Source: Coriobacteriaceae bacterium AF08-21
GTDB taxonomy: Bacteria > Actinomycetota > Coriobacteriia > Coriobacteriales > Coriobacteriaceae
Direction: 5' to 3'
Assembly (NCBI GenBank): GCA_027687465.1
Contig: JAQCQR010000009.1
Location: 1-64,000, forward strand
DNA: 64,000 nucleotides
The notes beneath the pieces were generated by a model. It did not search any database and was not told where the DNA came from. It was given only the letters and a program-made list of their open reading frames with translations. A program made the translations under genes and the position numbers. Every line of letters starts with the position of its first letter. The stretch's first letter is position 1. Shown here one piece after another: positions 47,801 to 59,626 of the stretch.

Positions 47801-48564
47801 TGCCCCTCAATGCTCGGCTGCTGCTTGAGCGTCTCGCCGTTCAACTTAAACGACCCAGGCACAAACGAAAAATTCTCACCAAGCACATCAGTGAGTTGGA
47901 CATTTTGAGCATAGGACTCGACCTCGAGATTGAGGGTCCATGTTACTTTTCCCTCGCCGCCGTTTTGAGGGACGAACTGTCCCTTCTTCTCTCCCGTCAC
48001 AGCGCCGTCCCTGGTCGCAATGTCGATTCCGGTCGTTCCGGGAAACTCAACTTTTGTTGTATTGCCGGAGCCAACGTTCTCATTTGCTAGCTTGAATGAA
48101 AAATTAACACCGACATGAACATCGGACGGATTCGTATTAATCCAGTTTTGGTTGAAAGTGAAAATTAGCTTATTATTCTCGCACTTCCAGGTGCCAGCCT
48201 CTTTTTTCTGACCGTCATAGAGCACCCCGCCTTCAACATTCAATGTAACATTGCTCGGAAGAGAGTACTCCGCAACATTTTGCGCCAAGCTCGGGGTATG
48301 GCTCGGCTTAAACTTCGCGCTAAACGAACCGTAGAGCGTGTCGGTCGAAAGCACGGCGGTATTACTCAAAGGCGTTTTACGACCCTCATCGGTAAACAGC
48401 TCAACCGTAACGTCCGCCGTCTTCTCATCAATCACAATCGGCGTCGGCGTCGTCACGTCCTCGGCGCGCACGGGGGATGCACCATGAAAAACCGCGGCGG
48501 TAAGGCTAATTAAAATGAAGATCAGGGCCGCCATACCAAGCGACCGTGAGCGGTGTGCGTCCAT
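44863..48564 (-). CDS. Large sortase-anchored adhesin-like isopeptide protein (probable pilus tip)
   Basis: A 1233-residue surface protein. A signal peptide (~1-35) is followed by a series of adhesin-type domains with recurring strand patterns such as VTWTLNLEVESYAQNVQLTD, DIKWIVTLNNGD and ATWTTHVKLPG. These are alike in spacing to collagen-binding/DE-variant repeats. A SpaA/Cna_B domain (~945-1050: ITVTKVDASDITKKLSGAEF, CLKETTAPEGY), an FctA-type pilin isopeptide domain (~1075-1190: ISAVKSLQGSTLQRDQFEF, HEVEVVVTNGKGKLNA) and the sorting signal LPEAG (1192-1196) complete it. Size and first position in the operon fit a tip adhesin. ATG 48564 follows AAGGGA. Lower GC than the chromosome average suggests acquisition. 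Confidence 0.85.
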   Translation of the reverse strand: MDAHRSRSLGMAALIFILISLTAAVFHGASPVRAEDVTTPTPIVIDEKTADVTVELFTDEGRKTPLSNTAVLSTDTLYGSFSAKFKPSHTPSLAQNVAEYSLPSNVTLNVEGGVLYDGQKKEAGTWKCENNKLIFTFNQNWINTNPSDVHVGVNFSFKLANENVGSGNTTKVEFPGTTGIDIATRDGAVTGEKKGQFVPQNGGEGKVTWTLNLEVESYAQNVQLTDVLGENFSFVPGSFKLNGETLKQQPSIEGQTATLSLGNLSKGTNTVTYDSVMNPNVSVDNYVWINELSGSKNKADWTWGQNKKESSGCEGVVANRFRYDMIQKSDGTGTPSDIKWIVTLNNGDVKTDMNGYTFTDTLDDKQTYTGEYVVYKGLYGENKIADGNLDGSTGTTFSYTFSNLSNEDKYQPYRIVYHTKMNNLDSYESVKNTARIEHEGTTSPLGASTATFWRGVADQVTINKKLDSKDDKGRATWTTHVKLPGTDDISKIEILDTFQSTYKQNLKVESLTVKIGGFTLTEGTSERGDYYFFNGLTTETKINFNIRLRNTERVRSALVASGYQIDVTYTTVTDNLDGQYWNLAAVNFPFAGQPINKKSNDPYYIVNNSETPDVDKSSDGYTWDGKFDWSQVEPGSTEKGAWIATWTVYANRYKTPAGQHYGAGKLGGQPITIKDTLPADGTMSFVPGSATYTLYANPYDERREAEREVANRSVEGSVSGNEVTFSIPTTALGEYAGYVKLTFQTAIKRRALNTSTNSATLENSASAESGDKEFKTGISGSSTVTIENNVLQKTGDQVAGSNRIKYTIWVNESAVNLKSDSDFLELVDVMDAKCTLVTDSVKVYQFDGAVWKLLGSDKCPVSARTIEDENGAACTKMTLRVPDEEYLKVEYEVIPAGNEREKVSLSNKASLTGVYDGDTVHSKDWEIQKLNGSAVGSGGGITVTKVDASDITKKLSGAEFTLYEVDMEEALKSGVDGAMTEFQKVTTNSNGEAAFGSAGNKMKAYTLYCLKETTAPEGYTAISEPIWIMLKGQDEQQYRDALAQVESLKRACPVVKTPTASTDIMVSDEPYSGQAEISAVKSLQGSTLQRDQFEFVLKDANHKVLKTTKNDANGNINFVLDYTEEGTYKYFISEVVPEGAVNGVKDHITYDTTEHEVEVVVTNGKGKLNAAVTYDGTSSTPPTFTNRYSTTLPEAGGAGLTMTYLAGASLLCFAATWMHARRHRDQGRGGSRE

Positions 48565-48924
48565 AGTTGTCCCTTAATTCCTACAACACAGTGTGGAATA
48601 CGGCGAATCGTCGGATCGAACACAAACCCCAACATCAACGAGAACCTACCTAGCGCATTGCAAGAACCCATTGGGGAGCAACTTCTAAGACGGTTCGTCT
48701 ATGCCACAATGCATAACATACAATATAGATACCAGTCATGTAAACCGCAGGTAAAGAGGTCTTTTAATTTAATACCAGTTGATATTTACCTGTTAACAGT
48801 TTTGCATTAAAGCAGTTATATTCTATGGATTTATGTATATGTTTAAACAACTTAACTTTGCCTGAAAAGCCGCTCGGGGGATAACTTCCTCCACCGTGGT
48901 GCAGAAAGCTCAATCTCCTTGCAC
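48565..48924. other. AT-rich gene-free leader of the surface operon
   Basis: This is the most AT-rich non-coding stretch in the window. A possible minus-strand promoter is TTTACA (48739-48744) with TATGTT (48715-48720), 18-nt spacing. The word ctggtat occurs twice nearby, similar to ttggtat words upstream of the GH31 surface gene. No coding frame is supported. Confidence 0.4.
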
Positions 48925-48962
48925 CAAAAAGGGCGCCGACCATTGCGGTCGGTGCCCTTTCT
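48925..48962 (-). terminator. Terminator of typA
   Basis: Stem aagggcgccgacc / ggtcggtgccctt is followed leftward by U5, about 25 nt past the typA stop. Confidence 0.9.
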
Positions 48963-48987
48963 TGTTAGTCGCTATAAAGCTCAGCGC

Positions 48988-50826
<1,839 letters not shown>

Positions 50827-50943
50827 GTAGTTCCCCTATCTTCTATCCATATACAAACGGCACGCGTATGCGGCCCGCCCAGCGATACAACGCTCAGCGG
50901 GAATATTGAGCCTTTTACCGAAAACTCGTTTATTTTAGCGATT

Positions 50944-51393
50944 TTAGATAAGAGGGGTTTCCTCACCTGCAGGTTCAGGGTCGCTCCACATAAAACCATC
51001 GCCGGCACCCATGCCCTCATACAGCACGTATGCCGAAAAACCACTCTCGAGCGTGGTTTCGAAGAAGCTCACGAGCAGAGCATCGTGATAGCCGCCGTCA
51101 ATCTCAACGCAGCCGGTGTAGCCGATGGCATAGCGGGCGATACGGCCCAGGCCCTCGTCCTTAAGACCCATCTTGTGCTCGGAGATAAAGTTGGTAGCCG
51201 CCTCGAGGCACGCCTCTTCGCCATCCTCATCGAGCGCCGCCAGATAACGGTTGGAAGCGGCATCCTCAATTGCCACGACCACGCCAGGGTTTTCACCGGC
51301 GGCCAGGTCGTCCAAGAACGCACCGATCAGGTCACACACCATGGCGTCGAGCTCGGCGGAGACGTTACCGGCGTCCTGCATATCCTGTGCCAT
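50944..51393 (-). CDS. Conserved hypothetical protein
   Basis: A 149-residue acidic soluble protein I do not recognise. It has no signal peptide or membrane helix; hydrophobic strands (ENPGVVVAIEDAASNRYLAA, YHDALLVSFFETTL, FSAYVLYEGMG) alternate with charged helices. ATG 51393 follows GGGAAGG. It lies 30 nt downstream of the small membrane-protein gene in the same direction, ahead of typA. Confidence 0.65.
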   Translation of the reverse strand: MAQDMQDAGNVSAELDAMVCDLIGAFLDDLAAGENPGVVVAIEDAASNRYLAALDEDGEEACLEAATNFISEHKMGLKDEGLGRIARYAIGYTGCVEIDGGYHDALLVSFFETTLESGFSAYVLYEGMGAGDGFMWSDPEPAGEETPLI

Positions 51394-51423
51394 CTTTAGA
51401 CCTTCCCATCGAGTCTGGCATCG

Positions 51424-51813
51424 TTACAGTTCTTGCGCCTCGGCGGCGATCTTGGCGGCAGCGTCGCGGGCGCGCATCATATCCATCGCGCGCTTGTCGA
51501 GCACCTTGATCTGACTGGTCAGCATTACCGCATCGACCACGCCCCAGATCACGAGGCCCGTAGAGATCGAAAACCCAAGCGCACCAACTGTACCACGAAG
51601 GCGCGAGCAGATCGCCGCGACAAGGGCGGAGATGACAACCATCTTGATAAACGAGCCGCGGCGTTCGCGAAGCGTGCGGGCCTGCGTCACATAGGCAATG
51701 CGAGCCGCCTCAGAAGCCTCCGAGCGCATCTGGGCCTCGCGGGCGATCGCAGCCGCCTCGGCCGACATACCGCCGGCCATCAGCGAACGCTCCGCATCCT
51801 GGCCGCCCCGCAT
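51424..51813 (-). CDS. Hypothetical small membrane protein with coiled-coil ends
   Basis: A 129-residue protein. An Ala/Glu-rich N-terminal helix (~12-50) leads to two hydrophobic segments (~55-70 and ~75-98, GALGFSISTGLVIWGVVDAV) and an Ala/Arg-rich C-terminal helix. Function unknown. The ATG at 51813 directly follows the DUF151 gene stop (TAAATG), suggesting re-initiation; an internal ATG at 51780 with GGAG upstream is an alternative start. Confidence 0.6.
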   Translation of the reverse strand: MRGGQDAERSLMAGGMSAEAAAIAREAQMRSEASEAARIAYVTQARTLRERRGSFIKMVVISALVAAICSRLRGTVGALGFSISTGLVIWGVVDAVMLTSQIKVLDKRAMDMMRARDAAAKIAAEAQEL

Positions 51814-52314
51814 TTAGAAATCATCGGGGGAGAGCGTATGGACGAACTCGTCGAACTTCTCGAACTCCTGCTCGTCGTCGACTTCCTCGGCGTGGGTGGA
51901 AACAGTGCCCAGGCGATTCATGATGTCATCCTCCACAAACATGGGAGCATTGCTGCGTACGGCAAGGGCGATGGCATCGCTGGGGCGGGCATCGATCTTG
52001 CGCTCCTCGCCATCGGCCAGCACGACGATCGTCGCGTAGAACACCGGCGGCTCGGCGCGAACGATCTCTATACGCTCGAGCTTGGCGCCCAGGGCGTCAA
52101 CGGCATCGAGCAGCAGGTCATGGGTAATCGGGCGCTCGGCTCGGCCGCCATCGATGCCACGGCTGATTGCCGCAGCCTCAAACGAACCAGTCTGAATGGA
52201 AAGGGAACGCAGCGGCGCGGGCGAGTCCGATTTGCTGCTGCGCTCACGAAGCACGATAAGCGATGGCACGGGACCGGCGGCCATGACGATAGTCTCTATG
52301 TCGACACGAACCAT
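51814..52314 (-). CDS. Bifunctional nuclease family (DUF151) protein
   Basis: A 166-residue protein of the DUF151/bifunctional nuclease family: VRVDIETIVMAAGPVPSLIV, the RPITHDLLLDAVDALGAKLE helix and DARPSDAIALAVRSNAPMFV. The family is linked to DNase/RNase activity in a few members, but the biochemical role in bacteria is unclear. It ends in an acidic tail. ATG 52314 follows GGAGGTG. It is the first gene of a three-gene run towards typA. Confidence 0.85.
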   Translation of the reverse strand: MVRVDIETIVMAAGPVPSLIVLRERSSKSDSPAPLRSLSIQTGSFEAAAISRGIDGGRAERPITHDLLLDAVDALGAKLERIEIVRAEPPVFYATIVVLADGEERKIDARPSDAIALAVRSNAPMFVEDDIMNRLGTVSTHAEEVDDEQEFEKFDEFVHTLSPDDF

Positions 52315-52428
52315 GGAACACCTCCGGTACGTAGCGGTTAACACGCGGCAGGGTCGCCGCATTGAATAGCTATACTACCCAATCTTTCGCACAGCACACA
52401 AAACCAAAATGAGATTTATCGCAGACAA

Positions 52429-52461
52429 GAAAAAAGCCCCGAGGCAACGCCCCAGGGCTCT
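52429..52461 (-). terminator. Terminator of the tRNA-Ala/Ile unit
   Basis: A hairpin built on agccctggggc / ...ggggct lies 13 nt after the tRNA-Ile 3' end and is followed leftward by U6. Confidence 0.8.
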
Positions 52462-52473
52462 TCACGGTTTTGA

Positions 52474-52550
52474 TGGTGGACCTGACAAGATTCGAACTTG
52501 TGACCTCCCGGTTATCAGCCGGACGCTCTAACCAACTGAGCTACAGGTCC
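52474..52550 (-). tRNA. tRNA-Ile (anticodon GAU), copy A
   Basis: A 77-nt tRNA with encoded CCA. Acceptor GGACCTG/CAGGTCC, D-loop GTTGGTTAGAGC, anticodon loop CTGATAA (GAU), T-loop GTTCGAATC. Identical in sequence to copy B at 52698-52774. Confidence 0.97.
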
Positions 52551-52554
52551 ATCA

Positions 52555-52630
52555 TGGTGGAGGTTAGGGGGATCGAACCCCTGACCTCAGGCTTGCAAAG
52601 CCCGCGCTCTCCCAGCTGAGCTAAACCCCC
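52555..52630 (-). tRNA. tRNA-Ala (anticodon UGC)
   Basis: A 76-nt tRNA with encoded CCA. Acceptor GGGGGTT/AACCTCC (one G-U), anticodon loop TTTGCAA (UGC), T-loop GTTCGATCC. It lies 4 nt upstream of tRNA-Ile copy A and is cotranscribed with it. Confidence 0.97.
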
Positions 52631-52641
52631 ACGGAGACAGT

Positions 52642-52686
52642 AATAAACACCCCAGCGGCGACTCGGCTCTCGCTGGGGTGTTTATT
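52642..52686 (-). terminator. Perfect 16-bp hairpin between tRNA-Ile copy B and tRNA-Ala
   Basis: Arms 52642-52657 and 52671-52686 are perfect and end in a U-rich tail (gtgtttatt) on the minus strand. It probably ends the upstream tRNA-Ile unit, or it is a processing stem. Confidence 0.65.
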
Positions 52687-52697
52687 GCGAAAGAAAG

Positions 52698-52774
52698 TGG
52701 TGGACCTGACAAGATTCGAACTTGTGACCTCCCGGTTATCAGCCGGACGCTCTAACCAACTGAGCTACAGGTCC
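52698..52774 (-). tRNA. tRNA-Ile (anticodon GAU), copy B
   Basis: Base-for-base identical to copy A (52474-52550), with anticodon loop CTGATAA and encoded CCA. It lies between the hairpin at 52642-52686 and the long inverted repeat downstream of gyrA. Confidence 0.97.
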
Positions 52775-52821
52775 ATCGCGCAAGGGATATATTAGACGAG
52801 TCGTTACGCGCGCGTCAACAA

Positions 52822-53005
52822 CTTTTTTGAAAATCTTTGGGAGGGATGGTCGCTGGGCCGGCGAGATGGTTTTGGTTTGCTGCTCGGACAGTCCTGCGCA
52901 AGACGAAGGCCACATAAAGTGGCCTTCTTTGCGTGCGGAACTCGCGACAAACCAAAACCATCTCGCCGGCCCAGCGACCATGGGATCCCAAGGTTTTCAA
53001 AAAAG
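52822..53005. repeat. 184-bp long inverted repeat downstream of gyrA
   Basis: Arms of 57 bp (52822-52878 and 52949-53005) match at about 51 positions and share tggtcgctgggccggcgaga. Within the 70-nt centre is a second stem (gaaggccac / gtggccttc). The whole can fold into one long hairpin. It is not a known element to me. Confidence 0.75.
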
Positions 53006-53031
53006 CGGTCGGCGCGCAGTGCGCCGACCGC
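52999..53031 (-). terminator. Terminator of gyrA
   Basis: A perfect 11-bp stem (53005-53015 with 53021-53031), then U6 on the minus strand, 41 nt past the gyrA stop. The U-run is shared with the right arm of the long inverted repeat. Confidence 0.9.
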
Positions 53032-53071
53032 CGATATAAGGGGTCTGATGATTTTTACCAGCTAGGGCCTC

Positions 53072-55813
53072 TTACTCGTCTAGGAGATCCTCTGGCATGT
53101 CGTTGCCGTCGCCTAGATCGACAGGGGCTTCTTCGGGGGCAGAGCCGTCTTCCGTGGCTTCGCCTTCGGGCTTCTCTTTGGCTGCTGTCATGCGGGCTAC
53201 GGCGCATACGCGGTCGTTATCGTCGACGGTCATCATCTTGACGCCCTGGGTGGCGCGGCCGGTCTGGCTGATCTCGTCGGTCTTGACGCGAATGACCGTC
53301 GCGCCCTCCGTCACGATGAACAGCTCGTGCTGCGGGCCCACCGTCTTCATAGCCGCAAGGTTACCCTTACGCTCGGTCATTTGGATGGTATAGACGCCCT
53401 GGCCGCCGCGATTCTGCTCCGGGTAGTCCGCGACCGGCGTGCGCTTGCCGTAGCCGCGCTCGGTGATGACAAATAGGTCACCATTGCCGTTGGTAACCTC
53501 CATACCCAAAACGCTCACGCCATCCTTCATGCCAATACCGCGGACGCCGCTGGTATCGCGACCGGTGGCGCGCACCTGGTCCTCGGGGAACATAATCGCC
53601 TTGCCCGCGGTGGTTGCCATGATGATCTTGTCACCCTCGCGCACGCGGCGTACAGCGAGCAGCGCGTCGTCGTCACGCAGGTTGATAGCGATCAGGCCGT
53701 CGCGACGGCTGCGGTCATATGCGCTCATCACGGTCTTCTTGACCATGCCGCTCTTGGTGGCAAACATCAGGTACTCGTCGGCCGGGAACTCGCGGCAGCT
53801 GATGACGCTCGCGATCTTCTCGCCCTCCTCGAAAGGCAGCAAGTTGACGATCGCGGTACCGCGTGCCTGGCGCGTACCTACCGGCAGCTCGTGCACCTTC
53901 AGGCGATAGACCTTGCCCTTGCTCGAGAAGAACAGCACGTACTCGTGCGTGGACGCGATGAACATCTCATCGATGACATCGTCCTCTTTGAGGTTGACGC
54001 CCGACACGCCCTTGCCACCGCGCTTCTGGGCACGGTAGGCGGCCACCGGAATGCGCTTGACATAGCCGGTGTGGGTGATGGTCACGACCATATCCTCGTC
54101 GGCGATGAGGTCCTCGACATCCAGGTCCTTCTCAACCTGGCTGATCTCGGTGCGGCGCTTGTCGCCGAACTTCTTGGAGATCTCGCGCATCTCTTCCTTG
54201 ATGACGCCCAGGATCTTCTCCTCATGCGCCAGCAGGTCCTCGTAGTAGGCGATGGCGCGGCGCAGGCCGTCCAACTCTTCCTGGATCTTGTCGCGCTCCA
54301 GGCCGGTCAGGCGGCGCAGCTTCATCTCGAGGATGGCCGTGGTCTGCTCGGGCGTAAAGCCAAAGCGCTCGATCAGGCGGCTGCTGGCCTCGGAATCGGT
54401 CTGCGAGGAGCGAATGATGCTGATGACCTCGTCAATATGGTCGAGAGCCATCAGGTAGCCCTCGAGGATATGCGCGCGAGCCTGGGCCTTCTTAAGGTCG
54501 AAGCGGGTGCGGCGGGTGACGACGTCGACCTGGTGGTCGATGTAGTGCTGCAGCATCTCGCGCAGGCTCAGGCATTTGGGAACGCCGTTGACGAGCGCCA
54601 GGTTGTTGGCGCCAAAGGTCGTCTGCAGCGAGGTGTACTTATACAGGTTGTTGAGTACGACCTGCGGAATGACGCCCTTCTTGAGCTCGATGACCAGACG
54701 GATGCCCTTCTGGTTGGACTCATCGCGCATATCCGAGATGCCCTCGATGCGTTTGTCGTTGACGAGCTGGGCAATCTTCTCCTGCAGGGTGCCTTTGTTG
54801 ACCATGTAGGGAATCTCGGTAAAGACCAGGCGGCTGCGGCCGGTCTTGGTGGACTCCACGTGAGCCTTGGCGCGCACGGTAATGGAGCCGCGGCCGGTCT
54901 CGTAGCTCTGCTTAATGCCGGCGCTGCCCATGATGATGGCGCCGGTGGGGAAGTCCGGACCGGGCATGATCTGCATGAGCTCGTCGACGGTGGCGTCGGG
55001 GTTGTCGATCAGGTAGCAGGTGGCCTCGATCGCCTCGGTGAGGTTATGCGGAGCGATGTTGGTGGCCATGCCGACGGCGATGCCCTGGCTGCCGTTGACC
55101 AGCAGGTTGGGGAAGCGCGCAGGCAGCGCCACGGGCTCGGCGAGCGATTCGTCGTAGTTGGGCTGCCAGTCGACGGTATCCTTCTGCAGGTCACGCAGCA
55201 GCTCCATGGCAGGCTTTGCCAGGCGGCTCTCGGTGTAACGCATAGCAGCGGCGCCGTCGCCATCGATGTTGCCGAAGTTGCCGTGGCCGTCGATGAGCGG
55301 CGTGCGCATGGAGAACCACTGCGCCAGGCGGACCATGGCCTCATAGACCGCGAAGTCGCCATGCGGGTGGTACTTACCGATAACTTCGCCGACCGTCCAG
55401 GCCGACTTCTTGTGTGGGCGGTTGGGGTAGATGCCGCTCTCGTTCATCGCGTACAGGATGCGGCGGTGCACCGGCTTTAAGCCGTCGCGCACATCCGGCA
55501 GGGCGCGCGCCGTGATGACCGACATCGAATACTCGATAAACGACTGCTTCATCTCGCGGCCAAACTCCGAAATCTGGAGCTGGCCACCGTTGATATCCTC
55601 ACCGGCCGAGGCACCACGGTCGACTTCGCCAAAGCTCTCCTCGAGCTCGGCGTCGTCGTCCTCTTCCTCATCATCATCGGCATCGGGGTTATAGGCGTCC
55701 GGGTCGCCGTCCTCGCCCTGCTCAGCACGGGCAAGCAGGCGCTTCAGATCGTCGGGCATGCCGGCATCGCCGGCCTCGCCCATACCCTCGTTATTGTTGA
55801 TATCGTCTGCCAC
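53072..55813 (-). CDS. gyrA: DNA gyrase subunit A
   Basis: A 913-residue GyrA. An unusual acidic extension (~1-75, with [17 protein letters not shown]) precedes the normal core, which starts at [20 protein letters not shown]. Catalytic Tyr193 lies in [10 protein letters not shown]. The C-terminal beta-pinwheel contains the GyrA box QKRGGKGV. In the quinolone-resistance region the sequence is [12 protein letters not shown]: Phe154 stands where Ser83 (E. coli numbering) is normal, encoded TTC at 55352-55354, while Glu158 is the usual Gram-positive form of position 87. GTG 55813 follows AGGAGGT at good spacing, so the extension appears genuine. It lies 11 nt after gyrB. Confidence 0.97.
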   Translation of the reverse strand: MADDINNNEGMGEAGDAGMPDDLKRLLARAEQGEDGDPDAYNPDADDDEEEDDDAELEESFGEVDRGASAGEDINGGQLQISEFGREMKQSFIEYSMSVITARALPDVRDGLKPVHRRILYAMNESGIYPNRPHKKSAWTVGEVIGKYHPHGDFAVYEAMVRLAQWFSMRTPLIDGHGNFGNIDGDGAAAMRYTESRLAKPAMELLRDLQKDTVDWQPNYDESLAEPVALPARFPNLLVNGSQGIAVGMATNIAPHNLTEAIEATCYLIDNPDATVDELMQIMPGPDFPTGAIIMGSAGIKQSYETGRGSITVRAKAHVESTKTGRSRLVFTEIPYMVNKGTLQEKIAQLVNDKRIEGISDMRDESNQKGIRLVIELKKGVIPQVVLNNLYKYTSLQTTFGANNLALVNGVPKCLSLREMLQHYIDHQVDVVTRRTRFDLKKAQARAHILEGYLMALDHIDEVISIIRSSQTDSEASSRLIERFGFTPEQTTAILEMKLRRLTGLERDKIQEELDGLRRAIAYYEDLLAHEEKILGVIKEEMREISKKFGDKRRTEISQVEKDLDVEDLIADEDMVVTITHTGYVKRIPVAAYRAQKRGGKGVSGVNLKEDDVIDEMFIASTHEYVLFFSSKGKVYRLKVHELPVGTRQARGTAIVNLLPFEEGEKIASVISCREFPADEYLMFATKSGMVKKTVMSAYDRSRRDGLIAINLRDDDALLAVRRVREGDKIIMATTAGKAIMFPEDQVRATGRDTSGVRGIGMKDGVSVLGMEVTNGNGDLFVITERGYGKRTPVADYPEQNRGGQGVYTIQMTERKGNLAAMKTVGPQHELFIVTEGATVIRVKTDEISQTGRATQGVKMMTVDDNDRVCAVARMTAAKEKPEGEATEDGSAPEEAPVDLGDGNDMPEDLLDE

Positions 55814-55824
55814 GTTACCTCCTC

Positions 55825-57897
<2,073 letters not shown>

Positions 57898-57903
57898 TTA
57901 TCG

Positions 57904-57935
57904 TAAAAAAATACCCTCGGGAACGAGGGTATTTG
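57904..57935 (-). terminator. Terminator between the DUF721 gene and gyrB
   Basis: Stem ataccctcg / cgagggtat with ggaa loop, followed leftward by U7. Confidence 0.92.
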
Positions 57936-57960
57936 GCTCTACAAGGCCACCAGATGCGAT

Positions 57961-58524
57961 TTAAGGCTCTTTTTTGCTTTGCACGCCCTTGGCCCACTCG
58001 GCGCTGGCTCTCATGGCATTCTCGAGGGCCTCGCGCAGTTTTTGGTCTTCGATGGGCGCCACTTGGCGCTCGATCTCGGCACGCTCGGCCTCACTTAGGT
58101 CGGCGTGCGGGGCCGGCGGTCGCTCGGTCGTCGCCGGGCGCAGGCGCTCCTTGGCGGCGGGCGGCGTGTGACCGGGCGCGGTGGTTTTGAACACCAGGCC
58201 GTCCACATGCGCACCGGCGCGCTCCATGCGCGCACGGATGATCTCGCGCAACAGCGTCATTTCCTGCGTCCACGAGGGCGAGTCGAGATACACCAGCAGC
58301 TCATTGGACTCGGGCAGGTAGCGCAGCCCCGTCACATGCCGTCCCTCGCGCGTGCCCGAGCACACCGCGTTCCATGCGCGATAGACCGTGCGCGACTCCT
58401 CGGCAGCCTCCATCTGCGCACGGCGCTTAGGCGTTGCAGCCGCCAGGATGCGCTGGCGCTCTGCGTTCAAAAATCCACTGAAGGCGACTGTCTCGCTCTC
58501 GCGCTCGTAATTAGCACGTCTCAC
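57961..58524 (-). CDS. DUF721 (DciA-like) protein
   Basis: A 187-residue protein between recF and gyrB, the classical actinobacterial location. The DUF721 core (~45-115: YRAWNAVCSGTREGRHVTGL, NELLVYLDSPSWTQEMTLLR) is present. A Pro-rich linker and an acidic helical tail (LSEAERAEIERQVAPIEDQK) follow. DUF721 proteins of the DciA kind load or recruit DnaB helicase at replication start; no dnaC is seen in the window, consistent with that role. The GTG at 58524 overlaps the recF stop by 14 bp. Confidence 0.82.
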   Translation of the reverse strand: MRRANYERESETVAFSGFLNAERQRILAAATPKRRAQMEAAEESRTVYRAWNAVCSGTREGRHVTGLRYLPESNELLVYLDSPSWTQEMTLLREIIRARMERAGAHVDGLVFKTTAPGHTPPAAKERLRPATTERPPAPHADLSEAERAEIERQVAPIEDQKLREALENAMRASAEWAKGVQSKKEP

Positions 58525-59617
58525 CCATGCTCACCACCTTGGCTCGATCAAGCAGGTCATCGGTAAAGTATCCCAGGTTGGTCGTGGTTATGACCGTCTG
58601 GATATCATCGCCGATCAGCCGCAGGAAAGCACCGCGACGCTCGCCGTCGAGCTCGCTCATCACGTCGTCCAAAAGCAGCAGTGGGGCGGTGCCCAGGACA
58701 TCGCGAGCCACGGCCACCTCGGCCACCTTCCAGGACAGCACCAACGTTCGCTGCTGTCCTTGGCTGGCAAATGAACGGGCGGGGCGACCCGCCACGGTAA
58801 ATTCAATCTCGTCGCGATGCGGTCCCACCAACGTCACGCCGCGGCGAATTTCCTCGTCGGCGTGCTCATCAAGGGCGGCCAGCATGCGCTCGTACGCCCA
58901 GCCCTTCAGCTCTTCGCGATCCTCGACCTGGGGTAAATCCCCCAGCGTGGACGCATAGGACACGTTGGCGGCTTCACCGGACGCTACTTGCCCGTAGGCA
59001 GCGCGCACATGGCCCGCCAGCCGGTCGAGCAGGGCCAACCGGTGCACGAGCAGGGCCGAGCCCGCGCGGGCAATCGATTCGTTCCACGCGCCGAGCATCT
59101 CGCGGCAGCACCAGGTCTCCTTGAGCAGGGCGTTACGCTGGGTCACGCAGCGCCCATAGGTGTTCGCAAGATCGGCATAGCGTGCGCTCAGTTGCATGCC
59201 AAAGTCATCGAGGGCGGCGCGGCGCACACTGGCGCCCCGCTTAACCATGTCCAGATGGTCGGGGCAAAACAGCACGCTCGGCAGAACCCCGCGCACACCG
59301 GCGGCAGAGCATCTCTTGCCGTTGCGGCTAAACGAGCGCTTACCGTCCTCCGCGCTCAGTCCCATATCAAGCACGCGGCCGTCGCCCTCGAGTCTCAGCT
59401 CGACCTTGCACGAGCCCACGCCGTCATGGACGAGCTCGGCTGCGGTCGGATGCCTAAACGAGGCGCCGCTCGTCAGCAGCTGCAGCGCCTCTATGAGATT
59501 GGTCTTTCCCGCCGCGTTGGGTCCCGCAAGTATCGTCACGCCCTCATCCAGGGCAAGGCGATAGCTATCGAAGCTGCGGTAGTGCGCGACGGAAAGATCG
59601 CGGGCGAACATGGTCAT
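58511..59617 (-). CDS. recF: DNA replication/repair protein RecF
   Basis: A 368-residue SMC-like ATPase that helps load RecA at gaps. Walker A AGPNAAGKTNLIEALQLL, the signature region RSFASQGQQRTLVLSWK and Walker B LLLLDDVMSELD are present. Start is ATG 59617 or 59611; neither has a clear ribosome site, and translation is probably coupled to dnaN, which ends 9 nt upstream. Confidence 0.95.
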   Translation of the reverse strand: MTMFARDLSVAHYRSFDSYRLALDEGVTILAGPNAAGKTNLIEALQLLTSGASFRHPTAAELVHDGVGSCKVELRLEGDGRVLDMGLSAEDGKRSFSRNGKRCSAAGVRGVLPSVLFCPDHLDMVKRGASVRRAALDDFGMQLSARYADLANTYGRCVTQRNALLKETWCCREMLGAWNESIARAGSALLVHRLALLDRLAGHVRAAYGQVASGEAANVSYASTLGDLPQVEDREELKGWAYERMLAALDEHADEEIRRGVTLVGPHRDEIEFTVAGRPARSFASQGQQRTLVLSWKVAEVAVARDVLGTAPLLLLDDVMSELDGERRGAFLRLIGDDIQTVITTTNLGYFTDDLLDRAKVVSMGETC

Positions 59618-59626
59618 GGCGCAGCG

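Noticed and set aside
52739..53065. Short frames inside the long inverted repeat
   Set aside because: They mirror each other across the palindrome arms and have no start signals.
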